This document shows positions 16,629-26,844 of a stretch of DNA of 55,661 bases, piece after piece. Every line of letters begins with the position of its first letter. Position 1 is the first letter of the stretch. The notes under the pieces are model-generated. The model was not told the origin of the DNA. It saw nothing but the letters and a program-made list of their open reading frames with translations, and searched no databases. This DNA is from Sphingomonas sp. Ant H11 (lineage in GTDB: Bacteria; Pseudomonadota; Alphaproteobacteria; Sphingomonadales; Sphingomonadaceae), in contig NZ_JSBN01000093.1 of assembly GCF_000797515.1 (NCBI RefSeq), positions 1 through 55,661 of the forward strand, read 5' to 3'. Both the position numbers and the translations under genes were made by a program.

Positions 16629-19504
16629 ATGGGGAAACTGGCACGGTTGTACGGTGGCGTCGCAATCACGGCGACCGCCTTGGCGCTTGCATCGGCAGCA
16701 CAGGCGCAATCTCAGGCGCAGGGCGGCAGCGGCAGCGCGTCCATGGGGGACACGAATGCGCCACGGCAAAATCTCGGCACGCCTGACGCCGGTCCGGACG
16801 GTGTCGCGCAGGATATCGTGGTGACGGGCATCCGCGCGAGCCAGCGGCAATCCATCGACATCAAACGCAACGCGATTAACTCGGTCGACGCGATCGCCAG
16901 CGAGGATTTGGGCAAATTACCCGACCAGAATGTCGCCGAATCGCTGCAGCGCGTGCCGGGCATCACGATCGATCGCAATCGCGGCGTCGGCAACGGCGTG
17001 ACGGTTCGTGGGCTTGGCCCGCAGTTCAATACCGTGACGGTCAACAATCGTGTGATCGCGACCGATGGCGCTGGACGCGAATTCAACTTCGATATCTTGC
17101 CATCCGAGCTGATTTCGGGGGCGAACGTCTTCAAGAGCCCGCAGGCCAACATCAATGGCGCGAGCATCGGCGCGACGATCGATATCCATACGCTGCGCCC
17201 GCTTGAACAGCGCACCGGCCTCTATGGCGGTGGCTCGCTACGTGCGAACATCGATGAGCTGGGCAGCAAGACCACCCCGTCGGGCGCAGCCTATGTCACC
17301 TGGAAAAATCCCTCGGGGACCTTGGGTGTGTCGCTCGTCGGCTCGTATGACGAGCGCAACGAACGGACCGACAACTTCTTCGTGGGTGCAAGTTCCTATC
17401 CGCGCAGCTTCGACGACGGCTATTACGGCCAGGTGAGCAGCGGTGCAGGCGGATTGTGCGTCGGAGCGTCGGGTGCCGGTGGCTGCACGCCGCGGATCGA
17501 CACCAGCAAGGTGGGGCTGTTCCGCAACGTCGACATGTACCACAATTTCATCAACCAGGTGGAATTCTCGAACCGCAAGCGGATCGGGCTGGACGGGACG
17601 GTCCAGTTCAAACCAACCAACAATCTGCTCTTCACGCTCGACGGGCTCTACTCCCACGACGACGAACATTATCACAGCTCCGGCATCGCACCCGATTTCA
17701 GCGGGGGGACGCTCGTGCGGCAGGTGGTGTCGGGCGGCACCGACACCACGGAGATCGTCGGCGGGCAGAGCCGCACCGTCCATGTCGGTGGCACCGCGAC
17801 ATCGGAGAGCTTTCACGACGCACGGTCGACGTCGTCGTCGAGGACCGGCCAGCCAAATCGACCACCTATCTGTTCGGCTTCAATGCGAGATGGGACAGCG
17901 GCCCGTTCAGCGTCGCGCTCGATCTCGATACCACCAAGGCCAAATATGACAATGCGCAGGCGCTGTTCACAACATCGCGGCTGAAGCATCTCGATTACAC
18001 ATATGACCGCAACACGGGGTCGCCGCTGGCGAGTTTCACGGTCAGCAGCCCGACATATCCGGATGCGGCGACCGACGTGAACCATCGCCTCGCACATTAT
18101 ATGCAGTCGGAGGGCCAGATCCTCGAAGACACGATCAACGAGGCGCATCTCGACGGGGCCTATAATGGTGCCCAGGTTACCGTTTACGGCGGCGTGGGCT
18201 ATTCGGCCCGCACCAAGACGACCACCGGGTTCACCGAACCCAACGCGTGTGCCTATTGCGGCAGCGACGTGTTGGTGCCGTCGAGCGTGTTCAGCCCGAC
18301 ATCCTACAATTTCTTCGGCGGGGCCGCAGGCGGCAACACCGCAAATTGGGTCGACTATAACGCCCAAAATCTCTTCCAGACGATGATCGGCCTGAACAGC
18401 ACCGCCGACCCGGCATTGCACAGCGGTAATCTTCTGCCGATCGTTCGGGACCCGGCCGCCAGCTCCTCGGTCAAGGAGAAGGTGGCGCTCGGTTATTTGA
18501 TGTTCGAGTTCAAGGGCAATCTCGGCACGCTGCCATTCGCGGTCAACACCGGCGTGCGAATCGAAGATACCGACTTCACCTCAAATGGTGCCGGCCAGAC
18601 CGTGCTGAGCGCAAAACCCAACGGCACGGGCCAGAACGTCATCGTGCTGTCCGGGCTGACCCCGCTCAGCTTCAAGGGGCATTATACCGACATTCTTCCG
18701 TCGCTGAACGCGCGGCTCACCATCACGCCGAAGCTGGTCTTCCGGACGGCGGCCTCACGCGTCATCTCGCGGCCGACGCTGACCGATCTTTCGCCGGCGC
18801 AGACGATCACCAGCAATCCGGGCAACGAGCGCATCACGCACGGCAACCCCAATTTGCAGCCGTTCCGCGCCTCGCAGGCGGAAGCCGGGCTCGAATGGTA
18901 TTATGATCGCGATTCACTGCTGTCGGCGACCTTCTTCTACAAATCGATCGACTCGTTCATCACACGCGGGGTCACTCCCCAACAGGTTGATCAGGTAACC
19001 TTCATCGTCGATCAGCCGATCAACGGCAAAGGTGCGACGGTAAAGGGGGTCGAAGTCAGTTATCGCACGCTGTTCAAGTTCCTGCCGGGCCTGTTGAGCG
19101 GTTTCGGCACCCAACTCAGCTATACCTATACCGACAGCAACGCGAACTATACCAACGCGGCAAAGGCCTCGACCTCCTATTCGTTGGAGGGCTTGTCAAA
19201 GAATTCGTACGCCGCAGTGCTCTTTTATGAAAAGGGCCCGGTGCAGGCGCGGGCCTCCTATACCAGGCGCGACGGCTACCTCTTCGCGCCGCAGACGCAG
19301 ACCGGCATTCCCGAGTTCGTCGACAGTTATGATCAGCTCGATGCAGGGCTGCAATTGTCGGTGACGAAGAATGTCATCCTGACCGCCGATGCCACCAACC
19401 TGACGGATTCGAGGGAATTTCACTACGCCAACGTAGTCGCGGATGCGCAGGAATATCGACGGGTCGGGCGGCGCTACACCGCCGGCGTGCGCGTGCGTTT
19501 TTAG
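16629..19504 (+). CDS. TonB-dependent receptor 2, TIGR01782 type (one frameshift)
   Basis: About 958 aa starting at ATG 16629 behind AGGAGG. Signal peptide at the N-terminus (ALALASAAQAQ). A TonB-box-like DIVVTGIRASQRQSIDIKR is followed by the plug (AIASEDLGKLPDQNVAESL, RVPGITIDRNRGVGNGVTVR) and a long beta-barrel ending in GRRYTAGVRVRF. The frame changes near 17820 (SESFHDA to TVDVVVEDRPAKS), consistent with one missing base; the protein is otherwise whole. The receptor heads a cluster of 6-deoxysugar genes and probably imports fucosylated oligosaccharides. It is related in plug sequence to TBDR 1 but not close enough to be a recent duplicate. Confidence 0.92.
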
Positions 19505-19511
19505 GCGAGGC

Positions 19512-19543
19512 ACCGGGGCGGTTGCGCTTGCCTCCGCCCCGGT
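19512..19543 (+). terminator. Hairpin between TBDR 2 and the dehydratase gene
   Basis: ACCGGGGCGG (19512-19521) pairs perfectly with CCGCCCCGGT (19534-19543), closing eight bases after the receptor stop; AATAA follows, with no T run. As after TBDR 1, this may partly terminate transcription so that the receptor is made in excess over the enzymes. Confidence 0.6.
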
Positions 19544-19580
19544 AATAACTCAGACTAATATTTCAACAAGGAAACAAGAA

Positions 19581-20690
19581 ATGTCTTCAGCGCGCATCGT
19601 CGAATATCGGCTGACTCGCCTGGCCTTCGCGCGGGACCGGACGATCGGCGATTCGCAGGTGCGGGCGACGACTGCCCAAATCATCGCGGTCGAACTTTTC
19701 GACACGGTCGGGAATGTCGGGCTTGGTTTCGCGCAGGCGTTGTTCACCAGCTTGCCGGACGCGGACGAGATCGAACGCGTGTTCGCGACGGAGGCCTGGC
19801 CCGGACTGGAAGGGCGGTATCCGGCGGCGCTCGCGCTGGCGGTGCATCGCGTGCGTGGCGGCAATGTGCGGCGGATGGGTTTGCCGTTCGAGGAGTCGCT
19901 CCAGCACGCCATCTGGGATCTGTTCGCCAAGCAATCGGGCCTGCCGCTGTGGCGCATGCTCGGGGCGGAGCGCAGCAAGGTCGGCGTCTATGCCAGCGGG
20001 CTCGATTATCACTTGTCCGACCACGACTTTACCGAATTGTTCGGCAAGGCGCGCGAGCGGGGCTTCCTCGGCTACAAGATCAAGGTCGGGCATCCCGATC
20101 TGGAGCGCGATGTTCACCGGCTCGATTTGCTGCGCGATGTGGTCGGCAGCGACCGACCGGTGATGATCGATGCCAACGAGGCCTGGACGGCACAGGAAAC
20201 GATCCAGGCGGTCCGGCGCTTCGAGCGCGCCGGGCACCGCATCTACTGGCTCGAGGACCCGATCCCGCGTGAGGATTTCGACGGGCTGAAAATGCTGCGC
20301 CAGCTCGGCATCAGCCGGATCAATGCGGGCGAATATCTCGATCTCACCGGCAAGCGCAAACTGGTCGAGGCGCGGGCGTGCGACATGCTCAACGTGCATG
20401 GCCAGGTGTCCGACGTGATGCGCGCCGGCTGGCTTGCCAATGAAGCCAATGTCGAGGTCACGCTCGGCAACACCTTCCTGGAGCTTGGCGTCAACATGGC
20501 GCTGGCGCTGCCGGGCGTGCGCTGGCTCGAATACAGTTTCCAGAATTTCGATCATCTGGTCGACGAACCCTATGCGATGGCCGACGGTTATATCCATGGC
20601 CGCGACGCGCCCGGGCACGGTCTGGTGCTTAGCGCGGCGGCGCGGGCGAATGGCGGCGCGCTGCCCCAGGTGATTGGCGCGGTCGCGTGA
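19581..20690 (+). CDS. Enolase-superfamily sugar-acid dehydratase, candidate L-fuconate dehydratase
   Basis: 369 aa from ATG 19581 with AAGGA eight bases upstream. Enolase-superfamily residues: KxK at Lys166/Lys168 (YKIKVGH), metal ligands Asp197 (MIDANE), Glu225 (WLEDP) and Glu251 (NAGEY), then His273 (NVHGQ). These enzymes abstract the alpha-proton of a sugar acid using Mg2+ and here would eliminate water to give 2-keto-3-deoxy-fuconate. Context (lactonase, SDR, FAH hydrolase) favours L-fuconate. As I recall, the characterised Xanthomonas fuconate dehydratase is about 440 aa, so this shorter protein may belong to another dehydratase subgroup. Its stop overlaps the GTG of the permease. Confidence 0.82.
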   Translation: MSSARIVEYRLTRLAFARDRTIGDSQVRATTAQIIAVELFDTVGNVGLGFAQALFTSLPDADEIERVFATEAWPGLEGRYPAALALAVHRVRGGNVRRMGLPFEESLQHAIWDLFAKQSGLPLWRMLGAERSKVGVYASGLDYHLSDHDFTELFGKARERGFLGYKIKVGHPDLERDVHRLDLLRDVVGSDRPVMIDANEAWTAQETIQAVRRFERAGHRIYWLEDPIPREDFDGLKMLRQLGISRINAGEYLDLTGKRKLVEARACDMLNVHGQVSDVMRAGWLANEANVEVTLGNTFLELGVNMALALPGVRWLEYSFQNFDHLVDEPYAMADGYIHGRDAPGHGLVLSAAARANGGALPQVIGAVA

Positions 20691-21969
20691 CCGTGAGCGC
20701 TGGGCTCGATGCGGTGCCGCCGGCCGCGCCCGTCGTTGAAGGCCGCAAATGGGGGCTTATCGTCAGCCTCGGCATCGTCCTCTTCGTGTTGCTGGCCCTC
20801 TACGCTTCGATTCTCGGTGTGCTGTTGCCCAACCAGATCGAGAATCTCGATCCGGTCGGCAAGCTTGGGACGTTGGGCGTGGTCTATGCCATCACGTCGG
20901 TGTTCAGCACGATCACCACGCCGGTGTCGGGCGCGCTCTCCGACCGGACGCGGTCGCGCTTCGGGCGGCGGACGCCCTGGATTGCCATCGGCGGCGTCGT
21001 CGGGGGTGCCGCGACGATTCTGATCCCGTTTGGCGGCGGCATCGTTGGCGTCACCGCGCTGTGGCTGGTGGCCACGGTCAGCCTCAATTCGATGCAGCCC
21101 GCGATCACGACGATCGTTGCCGACCGCTTCCTGCCCGGTGAGCGCGGGATGGTGTCTGGCGTGGTCGGCGCGGCGATGACCGCCGGGGTTTCGGCAGGCA
21201 CCATTTTCGGGGGGCTGATGGCAGCCCACCTGTTTGTCGCTTATGCAATCGTCGGTGGCGGTATCATTGCCGCCTGCCTCCTGTTCGTGTTGCTCAATCG
21301 CGAGCCGCCGCTGCCCGCCGGATTGGCTGCGCCCGTGCCGTTTCGCCTGACCTCGTTCCTGCGCAGCTTCTGGATCGATCCGCGCGCCATCCCGATTTCG
21401 CCTGGGCGCTGTTCGGCCGTTTCTCGATCTATATGGGCTATCAGGCGATCCTGACCTATCTGCTCTACATCCTCGAGGGCTATATCGGCCTTACGCAGAG
21501 CGCCGCCAATCTGACGATCGCGCGGATGTCCTCGATTACCTTCGTCGCGTTGGTCATCTCGGCCTTGCTGTCGGGCTGGCTGTCGGATCGGCTCGGTCGC
21601 TTGAAGCCGCTGGTGTTCATCGCGGGCGTGGTGATGGCGCTGGCCGAGATCGCGCCGTTGCTGTCGCCCGACCTGCGCGGGATGTTCCTTTATGCCGGGC
21701 TGATCGGGATCGGCTACGGATCGTTTATGTCGGTCGACCTCGCGCTGATGACGCGCGTTCTGCCGCCCGCCGCGCCGGGCGAGGATTCGACCGGCAAGGA
21801 TCTCGGGATCCTGACGACCGCGATCAATGTCCCGCAAATCCTCAGTCCGGTCATGGCGGCAGCGCTGCTGCACGCGACTGGCAACAATTATCCGCTGCTG
21901 TTCGTCGTTTGCGGTGTGTTCGTTGTGTTCGGCGCGTGCCTCGTGCTGCCGATTCGTTCGGTGCGATGA
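20687..21969 (+). CDS. MFS sugar permease, candidate L-fucose or fucoside importer (one frameshift)
   Basis: A 12-TM major facilitator of about 427 aa. It starts at GTG 20687, overlapping the dehydratase stop; GTG 20693 is an alternative. The MFS motif SGALSDRTRSRFGRRTPW follows TM2, as in sugar:cation (GPH/SLC45-like) carriers, and SGWLSDRLGRLKPL is the repeat. Near 21391 one base is missing beside CCGCGCGCC; restoring it gives WIDPRAHPDFAWALFGRF and a continuous protein to IRSVR. The lactonase ATG overlaps its stop, so the whole block is translationally coupled. Substrate is inferred from position only. Confidence 0.85.
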
Positions 21970-22809
21970 TGCCGTTGATCGACGCCCATCAGCATTTCTG
22001 GTCGCTCGCCACCCCTGGCACCGCCTGGCCAACCGCCGCCGAAGCCGAGATCCATCGCGACTTCGGCCCGGAGGATCTGGTCAATGCGGCGGCGGGCGTG
22101 CAGCTCGACGGCACCGTGCTCGTCCAGTCGCAGCCGACCGACCGGGATACCGACTGGATGCTGGCGCTGGCGGAGCGTACGCCGTTGGTCCGCGCGGTCG
22201 TCGGCTGGGTCGATCTGGCTGCCCCCCATGCGGCCGATCGCATCATCGAGATCGCCCGCCAGCCCAAAATGCGCGGCGTGCGGCCGATGCTGCAATCGAT
22301 CGCCGACACCGACTGGCTGCTGCAGGATGCGCTCACCCCGGCGCTGGAGGCGCTGCAGGCGACGGGCTTGCGCCTCGATGCGCTGGTCCAGCCGCGGCAC
22401 CTGCCGATGCTCGCGCGCTTCGTCGAGCGCTGGCCCGATCTCCCGATCGTGATCGATCACGCGGCGAAGCCGCACGCGGCGCGCGCGATCCTCGATCCCT
22501 GGCGCGACGATATCGCGCGGCTCGGCGGTCTCGGGCTGTATTGCAAGCTGTCGGGCTTGCGCACCGAACAGGCAACGGGCCGGCCAGCCGCCGACCTAAT
22601 CCCCTATGTCGAACACCTTGTGCACGTTTTTCGGCGAGCGGCTGATGTGGGGGAGCGACTGGCCAGTGCTGTTGCTCTCGGGGGATGGCTGGAGCGCGTG
22701 GCACGCCGACGCGCTGTCGCTCGCCGGTCGGGCGGGCGCGGACGTCGAGCGCCTGTTCGCGGACGCGGCCATGGAGTTTTACGCTTTGGAGACTGCGAAT
22801 GCGCAATGA
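21966..22809 (+). CDS. Amidohydrolase, L-fuconolactonase type (one frameshift)
   Basis: Metal-dependent hydrolase of about 280 aa (Amidohydro_2, COG3618-like). ATG 21966 overlaps the permease stop (ATGA). The N-terminal HxH pair is in IDAHQHFW. VIDHAAKP and a C-terminal metal-ligand Asp in WGSDWPVL complete the family pattern. One T too many (T5 at 22627-22631) shifts the frame; removing it gives HLVHVFGERLMWGSDW and the end ALETANAQ at 22809. The family opens sugar lactones, so this would convert L-fuconolactone to L-fuconate. The next gene starts at ATG 22799 inside its 3' end. Confidence 0.86.
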
Positions 22810-24888
22810 CCGGCTTGTCCTCGCCGCGATTCTGACGATCGCCGCCCTTGCTCCGGCGGCGGCGCAGCAGACGTCCCCCTCCGACATCCCGGTCTATGCA
22901 CCACCCACAGTCAGCAAGGAGCAGACTGCGGGCAACATCCATATCTCGAGCCGCCCCGCGCCAGTGCCGATCGTGCTGTCGGTGTCGCCGCAAGGGTCGG
23001 ACGAGGGCGATGGCAGCGCGGCCCACCCGTTTGCCACGCTCGCACGCGCACAGGCGGCCGTGCGCGGGCTGAACGCCGATCACGACGTGACCGTGCAACT
23101 CGCCGACGGCGTCTACCGGCTGCGCACACCGCTGCGCTTTACCGCCTCCGATGGCGGACAGGATGGCTATACGGTGCGCTGGGAAGCGGCACCCGGCGCG
23201 CATCCGGTCCTGTCGGGCGGGACGCCGGTGACGGGCTGGACGCTCGCCGACCCGCAGCGCGGCATCTGGACGGCCGATATTCCTCGCGGGATCGATCCCC
23301 GGCAACTTTGGGTCGGTGGCCATATGGCACCGCGTGCCGCGGTCCGCGCGCCGCGCAGCGCCTTTACCTTCGACAAGACGGGGATCACGATCGTCGATCC
23401 GGCATGGCGTTCGCTCGCGAATCTCCCCGACCAGAGCCGCATCGAAGTCGAAGCGACCGGCTGGTTCACCGACCGCCACGCGATGGTCGCGCGGATCGAT
23501 GGCGACCGCATCGCCATGCAGCAGCCGGGATGGCGCAACAACCTCGTCGGCTATGACACGTTCGCGCGCTCGGTATGGGGCGACAATGCCGGGCTGTTCT
23601 TTGTCAACGCGCTCGCCTTCCTGCGCGAGGGCGGTCAATGGTATGCCGATCCGGCCGCGGGCAAGCTCTATTACAAGCCTGTCGCGGGCGAAGACATGAA
23701 GCGGCTCGAAGTCGTGCTGCCACGCCTCGAATTTCTGATCTCGATCGCCGGCAGCTATGACGAGACGATCAAGGACCTTGAGTTTCGGGGCCTGAGCTTC
23801 CGCCATACCAGCTGGCTGCTGCCATCGGGGCCCGAGGGCTATGCCAGCCAGCAGAGCGGATCCTTCCTCGCGGGCGAATGGGGCGGCTATCCCGACGATC
23901 CGATCCGCGATTGCTCGTGGGGGTGCTGGCCGTTCGAAGCGATGCGCAACCGCTGGCGTCAGCAGCCGGCGGCGGTGCAGGTCGCCGCAGCGACCCGGAT
24001 CGTGTTCGATCGCGACGAGTTCACGCAGCTCGGCCAGATCGCGCTCGGCATCGGCAACAATCCCGATGCCAATGACAGCGGCATCGGTCTTGGCACGAGC
24101 GCGATCGAGGTGCGCCGCTCGCGCTTCACCGATCTGGCCGGCGGCGCGATCATGGTCGGCGGCGTGCGACCCGATGCGCATCATCCGTCGCGGCCCGAAA
24201 TGGGCGTGCGCGACATCGTCATCAGCAACAATCTGGTGCGCACCGTGTCGCAACACTATCGCGAGCAGGCGGCGATCCTCGTCACCTATGCCAGTGGCGC
24301 GGTGGTCTGGCACAATGACGTGTCCGGCGCGCGTATGACGGGATCGACATCGGCTGGGGCTGGGGCGCGAACGACCCCGGTGGCAACGCAGCCTATTTCA
24401 CCCCCAGCCGCGGCTATTACAACCAGCCCGGCAATCTGGTCTACGACACGCCGACGACGCTGCGCGACACCGTCGTGGTCGGCAACCGCGTCCACGATGT
24501 GAAGCAATGGTTCCCCGACGGTGGCGCGATCTATCATCTGTCGGCCGACCCCGGCGCGCTGATCGCCGAAAATCACATTTACGACGTCGAGGACGGCATC
24601 GCGATGTATCTCGACGAGGGGTCGCGCTACGTCACGCTACGCAACAATGCGATCGGCAATGTCGGCGTGTGGCTCAATCTCAATTCGCAGAACAACCTCG
24701 CTCCGCGCCGCACCGCGATGGACAATCTCGCGATCGGCAATTGGCATGATTCCGGGCGGCGCACGGGCGCGTGGACACCGTATTTGAACAACCGCGAGGT
24801 CGATACCGTGCTGGTCGCCAAGGGCGCATGGCCGGATGCAGCGAAGGCCGTGATCGCGCACGCCGGGATCGAACCCGAAAAGCCCTGA
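22799..24888 (+). CDS. Secreted right-handed beta-helix glycosidase, GH141-like, candidate alpha-L-fucosidase (one frameshift)
   Basis: About 696 aa with a signal peptide (LVLAAILTIAALAPAAAQ). The beginning SVSPQGSDEGDGSAAHPFAT, with TVQLADGVYRL and VRWEAAPGAHPVLSGG, is typical of parallel beta-helix carbohydrate enzymes. Later turns carry DLEFRGLSFRHTSW, DIVISNNLVR and GIAMYLDEGSRYVTLRNNAI. One base is missing near 24332 beside GGCGCGCG; restored, the chain runs RYDGIDIGWGWGANDPGG and on to HAGIEPEKP. GH141 includes an alpha-L-fucosidase and a xylanase. In a fucose operon a fucosidase role is attractive but unproven, and another beta-helix family is possible. Catalytic residues cannot be named with confidence. 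Confidence 0.72.
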
Positions 24889-24938
24889 GCGCCCCTGACT
24901 CGATCTGTCCCTGAGCATTACCGAAGGAAGCCGAAACC

Positions 24939-25669
24939 ATGCCCCGTCTCGCCACAAAGCGCGTGCTCGTCACCGGAGCTGCCCAGGGCATTGGCGCGCG
25001 ATTGCCGAACTGTTCGTCCGCGAAGGTGCGTCAGTGATTGCGCTTGATCTCAAGGCGGACGCGCTCGCGACGCTTTCGGGCTGCGAGCCGCTCGTCGTCG
25101 ATTTGCTCGATCCGGCGGCGGTGGCGCGGGCCGGGGCGGGGGCGGGCACGCTCGACGTGCTGATCAATTGCGCGGGCTATGTCGATTCCGGCGATCTGCT
25201 GAGCGTTACCGAGCGCGGCCTCGATCTGTCGTTCGATCTCAACGTCCGCGCGACGATCCGCATGACGCAGGCCGTGCTGCCCGCGATGCTGGAGGCCGGG
25301 CGCGGCGTCATCGTCAATATCGGCTCGGTCGCGGGGGCGCTGATCGGTGTGCCCAACCGACTCGCTTATTGCGCGTCCAAGGCCGCGGTCGCGGGCCTGA
25401 CGCGCTCGATCGCGCTCGATTATGTCGGCAAGGGCATTCGCTGTAACGCGATCTGTCCGGGCACGGTGCAGTCCCCTTCGCTCGACGAACGTCTGGAGGC
25501 GACCGGCGACGCCGATGCCGCGCGCGCCGCCTTCATCGCGCGGCAGCCGATGGGACGGATCGGCACGGCCGAGGAGATTGCCGCGCTCGCGCTCTATCTC
25601 GCCAGCGACGAAAGCGCCTATATCACCGGCAGTGCCATCGCGATCGATGGCGGCTGGACGATGGCCTGA
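24939..25669 (+). CDS. Short-chain dehydrogenase, candidate 2-keto-3-deoxy-L-fuconate dehydrogenase (one frameshift)
   Basis: SDR of about 243 aa from ATG 24939 behind AAGGAAG. Cofactor motif TGAAQGIG near the N-terminus, LINCAG (NNAG variant), and the active-site Ser/Tyr/Lys in GSVAG and [11 protein letters not shown]. One C is missing near 24995 in TTGGCGCGCG; restoring it gives [17 protein letters not shown]. The pattern resembles the BDH2/DHRS6-like group, which contains the Xanthomonas 2-keto-3-deoxy-fuconate 4-dehydrogenase. Next to a FAH-type hydrolase it would make the 2,4-diketo acid that is then cleaved. NAD+ preference is likely (acidic residue in IALDLK) but not proven. Confidence 0.85.
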
Positions 25670-25673
25670 GCGC

Positions 25674-26843
25674 ATGAGCATTATCGCCGCGATCGACGAT
25701 TTCCGAGAAGCCGCGCGTCGCCGCCTGCCGCGCTTTCTGTTCGATTATGCCGATGGCGGTGCGCAAGGCGAGCACACCATGCGCCGCAATGTCGCCGACC
25801 TCGCCGACATTGCGCTGCGTCAGCGCGTCCTGCAGGACGTCGCCGATATCGACCTTTCGACCCAGTGGTTCGGCGAGCGCATGCCCTTGCCGGTCGCGCT
25901 CGGGCCGATCGGCATTGGCGGCATGTTCCGCCGCCGCGGCGAAGTCCAGGCGGCGCGGGCGGCAACGCGGCATGGCATCCCGTTCACGCTCTCGACCGTG
26001 GCGATCTGTCCGCTGGCGGAACTGCGCGCGGGTGCGCCCGAGGTAAACCTGTGGTTCCAGCTCTACGTCGTGCGCGACCGGGGCTTCATGCGCGACCTGA
26101 TCGCCGAGGCACGCGCGCAGGGGGCGACGACGCTGGTTTTTACGGTCGACATGCCAACTCCGGGAATCCGTCACCGCGATCTGCATTCGGGCATGTCGGG
26201 TCGCGGCGGTCCCGCCCGGCGCGCGCTTCAGGCGATGGGCAAGCCGCTTTGGGCGTGGGACGTGGGGCTGCGTGGACGGCCGCATCAGCTTGGCAATCTC
26301 GTGCCGGTGCTGGGCGCGGACAGTGGCATGAACGATTATATCGGCTGGCTCGCCGACAATTTCGATCCGGGTATCCGCTGGAAGGATCTCGACTGGCTGC
26401 GCGCCGCCTGGGACGGGCCGATCGTGATCAAGGGCATTCTCGATCCCGAGGATGCGCGCGAGGCCGCGGCGTATGGCGCGCAAGGGCTGGTCGTATCGAA
26501 TCACGGCGGTCGCCAGCTCGACGGTGTGCTGTCGACCGCGCGCGCACTGCCCGCGATCGCCGATGCGGTCGGCGACCGGATGACGATCCTCGCCGATGGC
26601 GGCGTCCGCTCGGGGCTCGATGTCGTGCGCTTGCTTGCGCTCGGCGCGGACGGCGTGTTGCTCGGTCGCGCGTGGCTGTGGGCGCTCGCCGCCCAGGGCG
26701 AGGCGGGGGTCGATCGCATGCTGTCGCTGCTGGAAAAGGAGATGCGCGTGACGCTGACCCTGGCCGGCTGCAACCGGGTCGAGGCGCTTGACCGAACCAT
26801 TCTCGCCGACGATCCGTTCGGCCCTTCCAGAAGGAATGCGTGA
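25674..26843 (+). CDS. lldD: FMN-dependent L-lactate dehydrogenase / alpha-hydroxyacid oxidase
   Basis: 389 aa from ATG 25674, four bases after the SDR stop. TIM-barrel FMN enzyme with the catalytic histidine His277 in [12 protein letters not shown], the FMN-contact [20 protein letters not shown], and an N-terminal [10 protein letters not shown]. The group oxidises L-lactate, glycolate or related L-2-hydroxy acids. In the non-phosphorylating fucose route cleavage yields pyruvate and L-lactate, so this enzyme would convert the lactate to pyruvate and feed the respiratory chain. Glycolate is an alternative substrate of this family and would link to the glycerate genes upstream. The frame is intact. 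Confidence 0.9.
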   Translation: MSIIAAIDDFREAARRRLPRFLFDYADGGAQGEHTMRRNVADLADIALRQRVLQDVADIDLSTQWFGERMPLPVALGPIGIGGMFRRRGEVQAARAATRHGIPFTLSTVAICPLAELRAGAPEVNLWFQLYVVRDRGFMRDLIAEARAQGATTLVFTVDMPTPGIRHRDLHSGMSGRGGPARRALQAMGKPLWAWDVGLRGRPHQLGNLVPVLGADSGMNDYIGWLADNFDPGIRWKDLDWLRAAWDGPIVIKGILDPEDAREAAAYGAQGLVVSNHGGRQLDGVLSTARALPAIADAVGDRMTILADGGVRSGLDVVRLLALGADGVLLGRAWLWALAAQGEAGVDRMLSLLEKEMRVTLTLAGCNRVEALDRTILADDPFGPSRRNA

Positions 26844-26844
26844 C

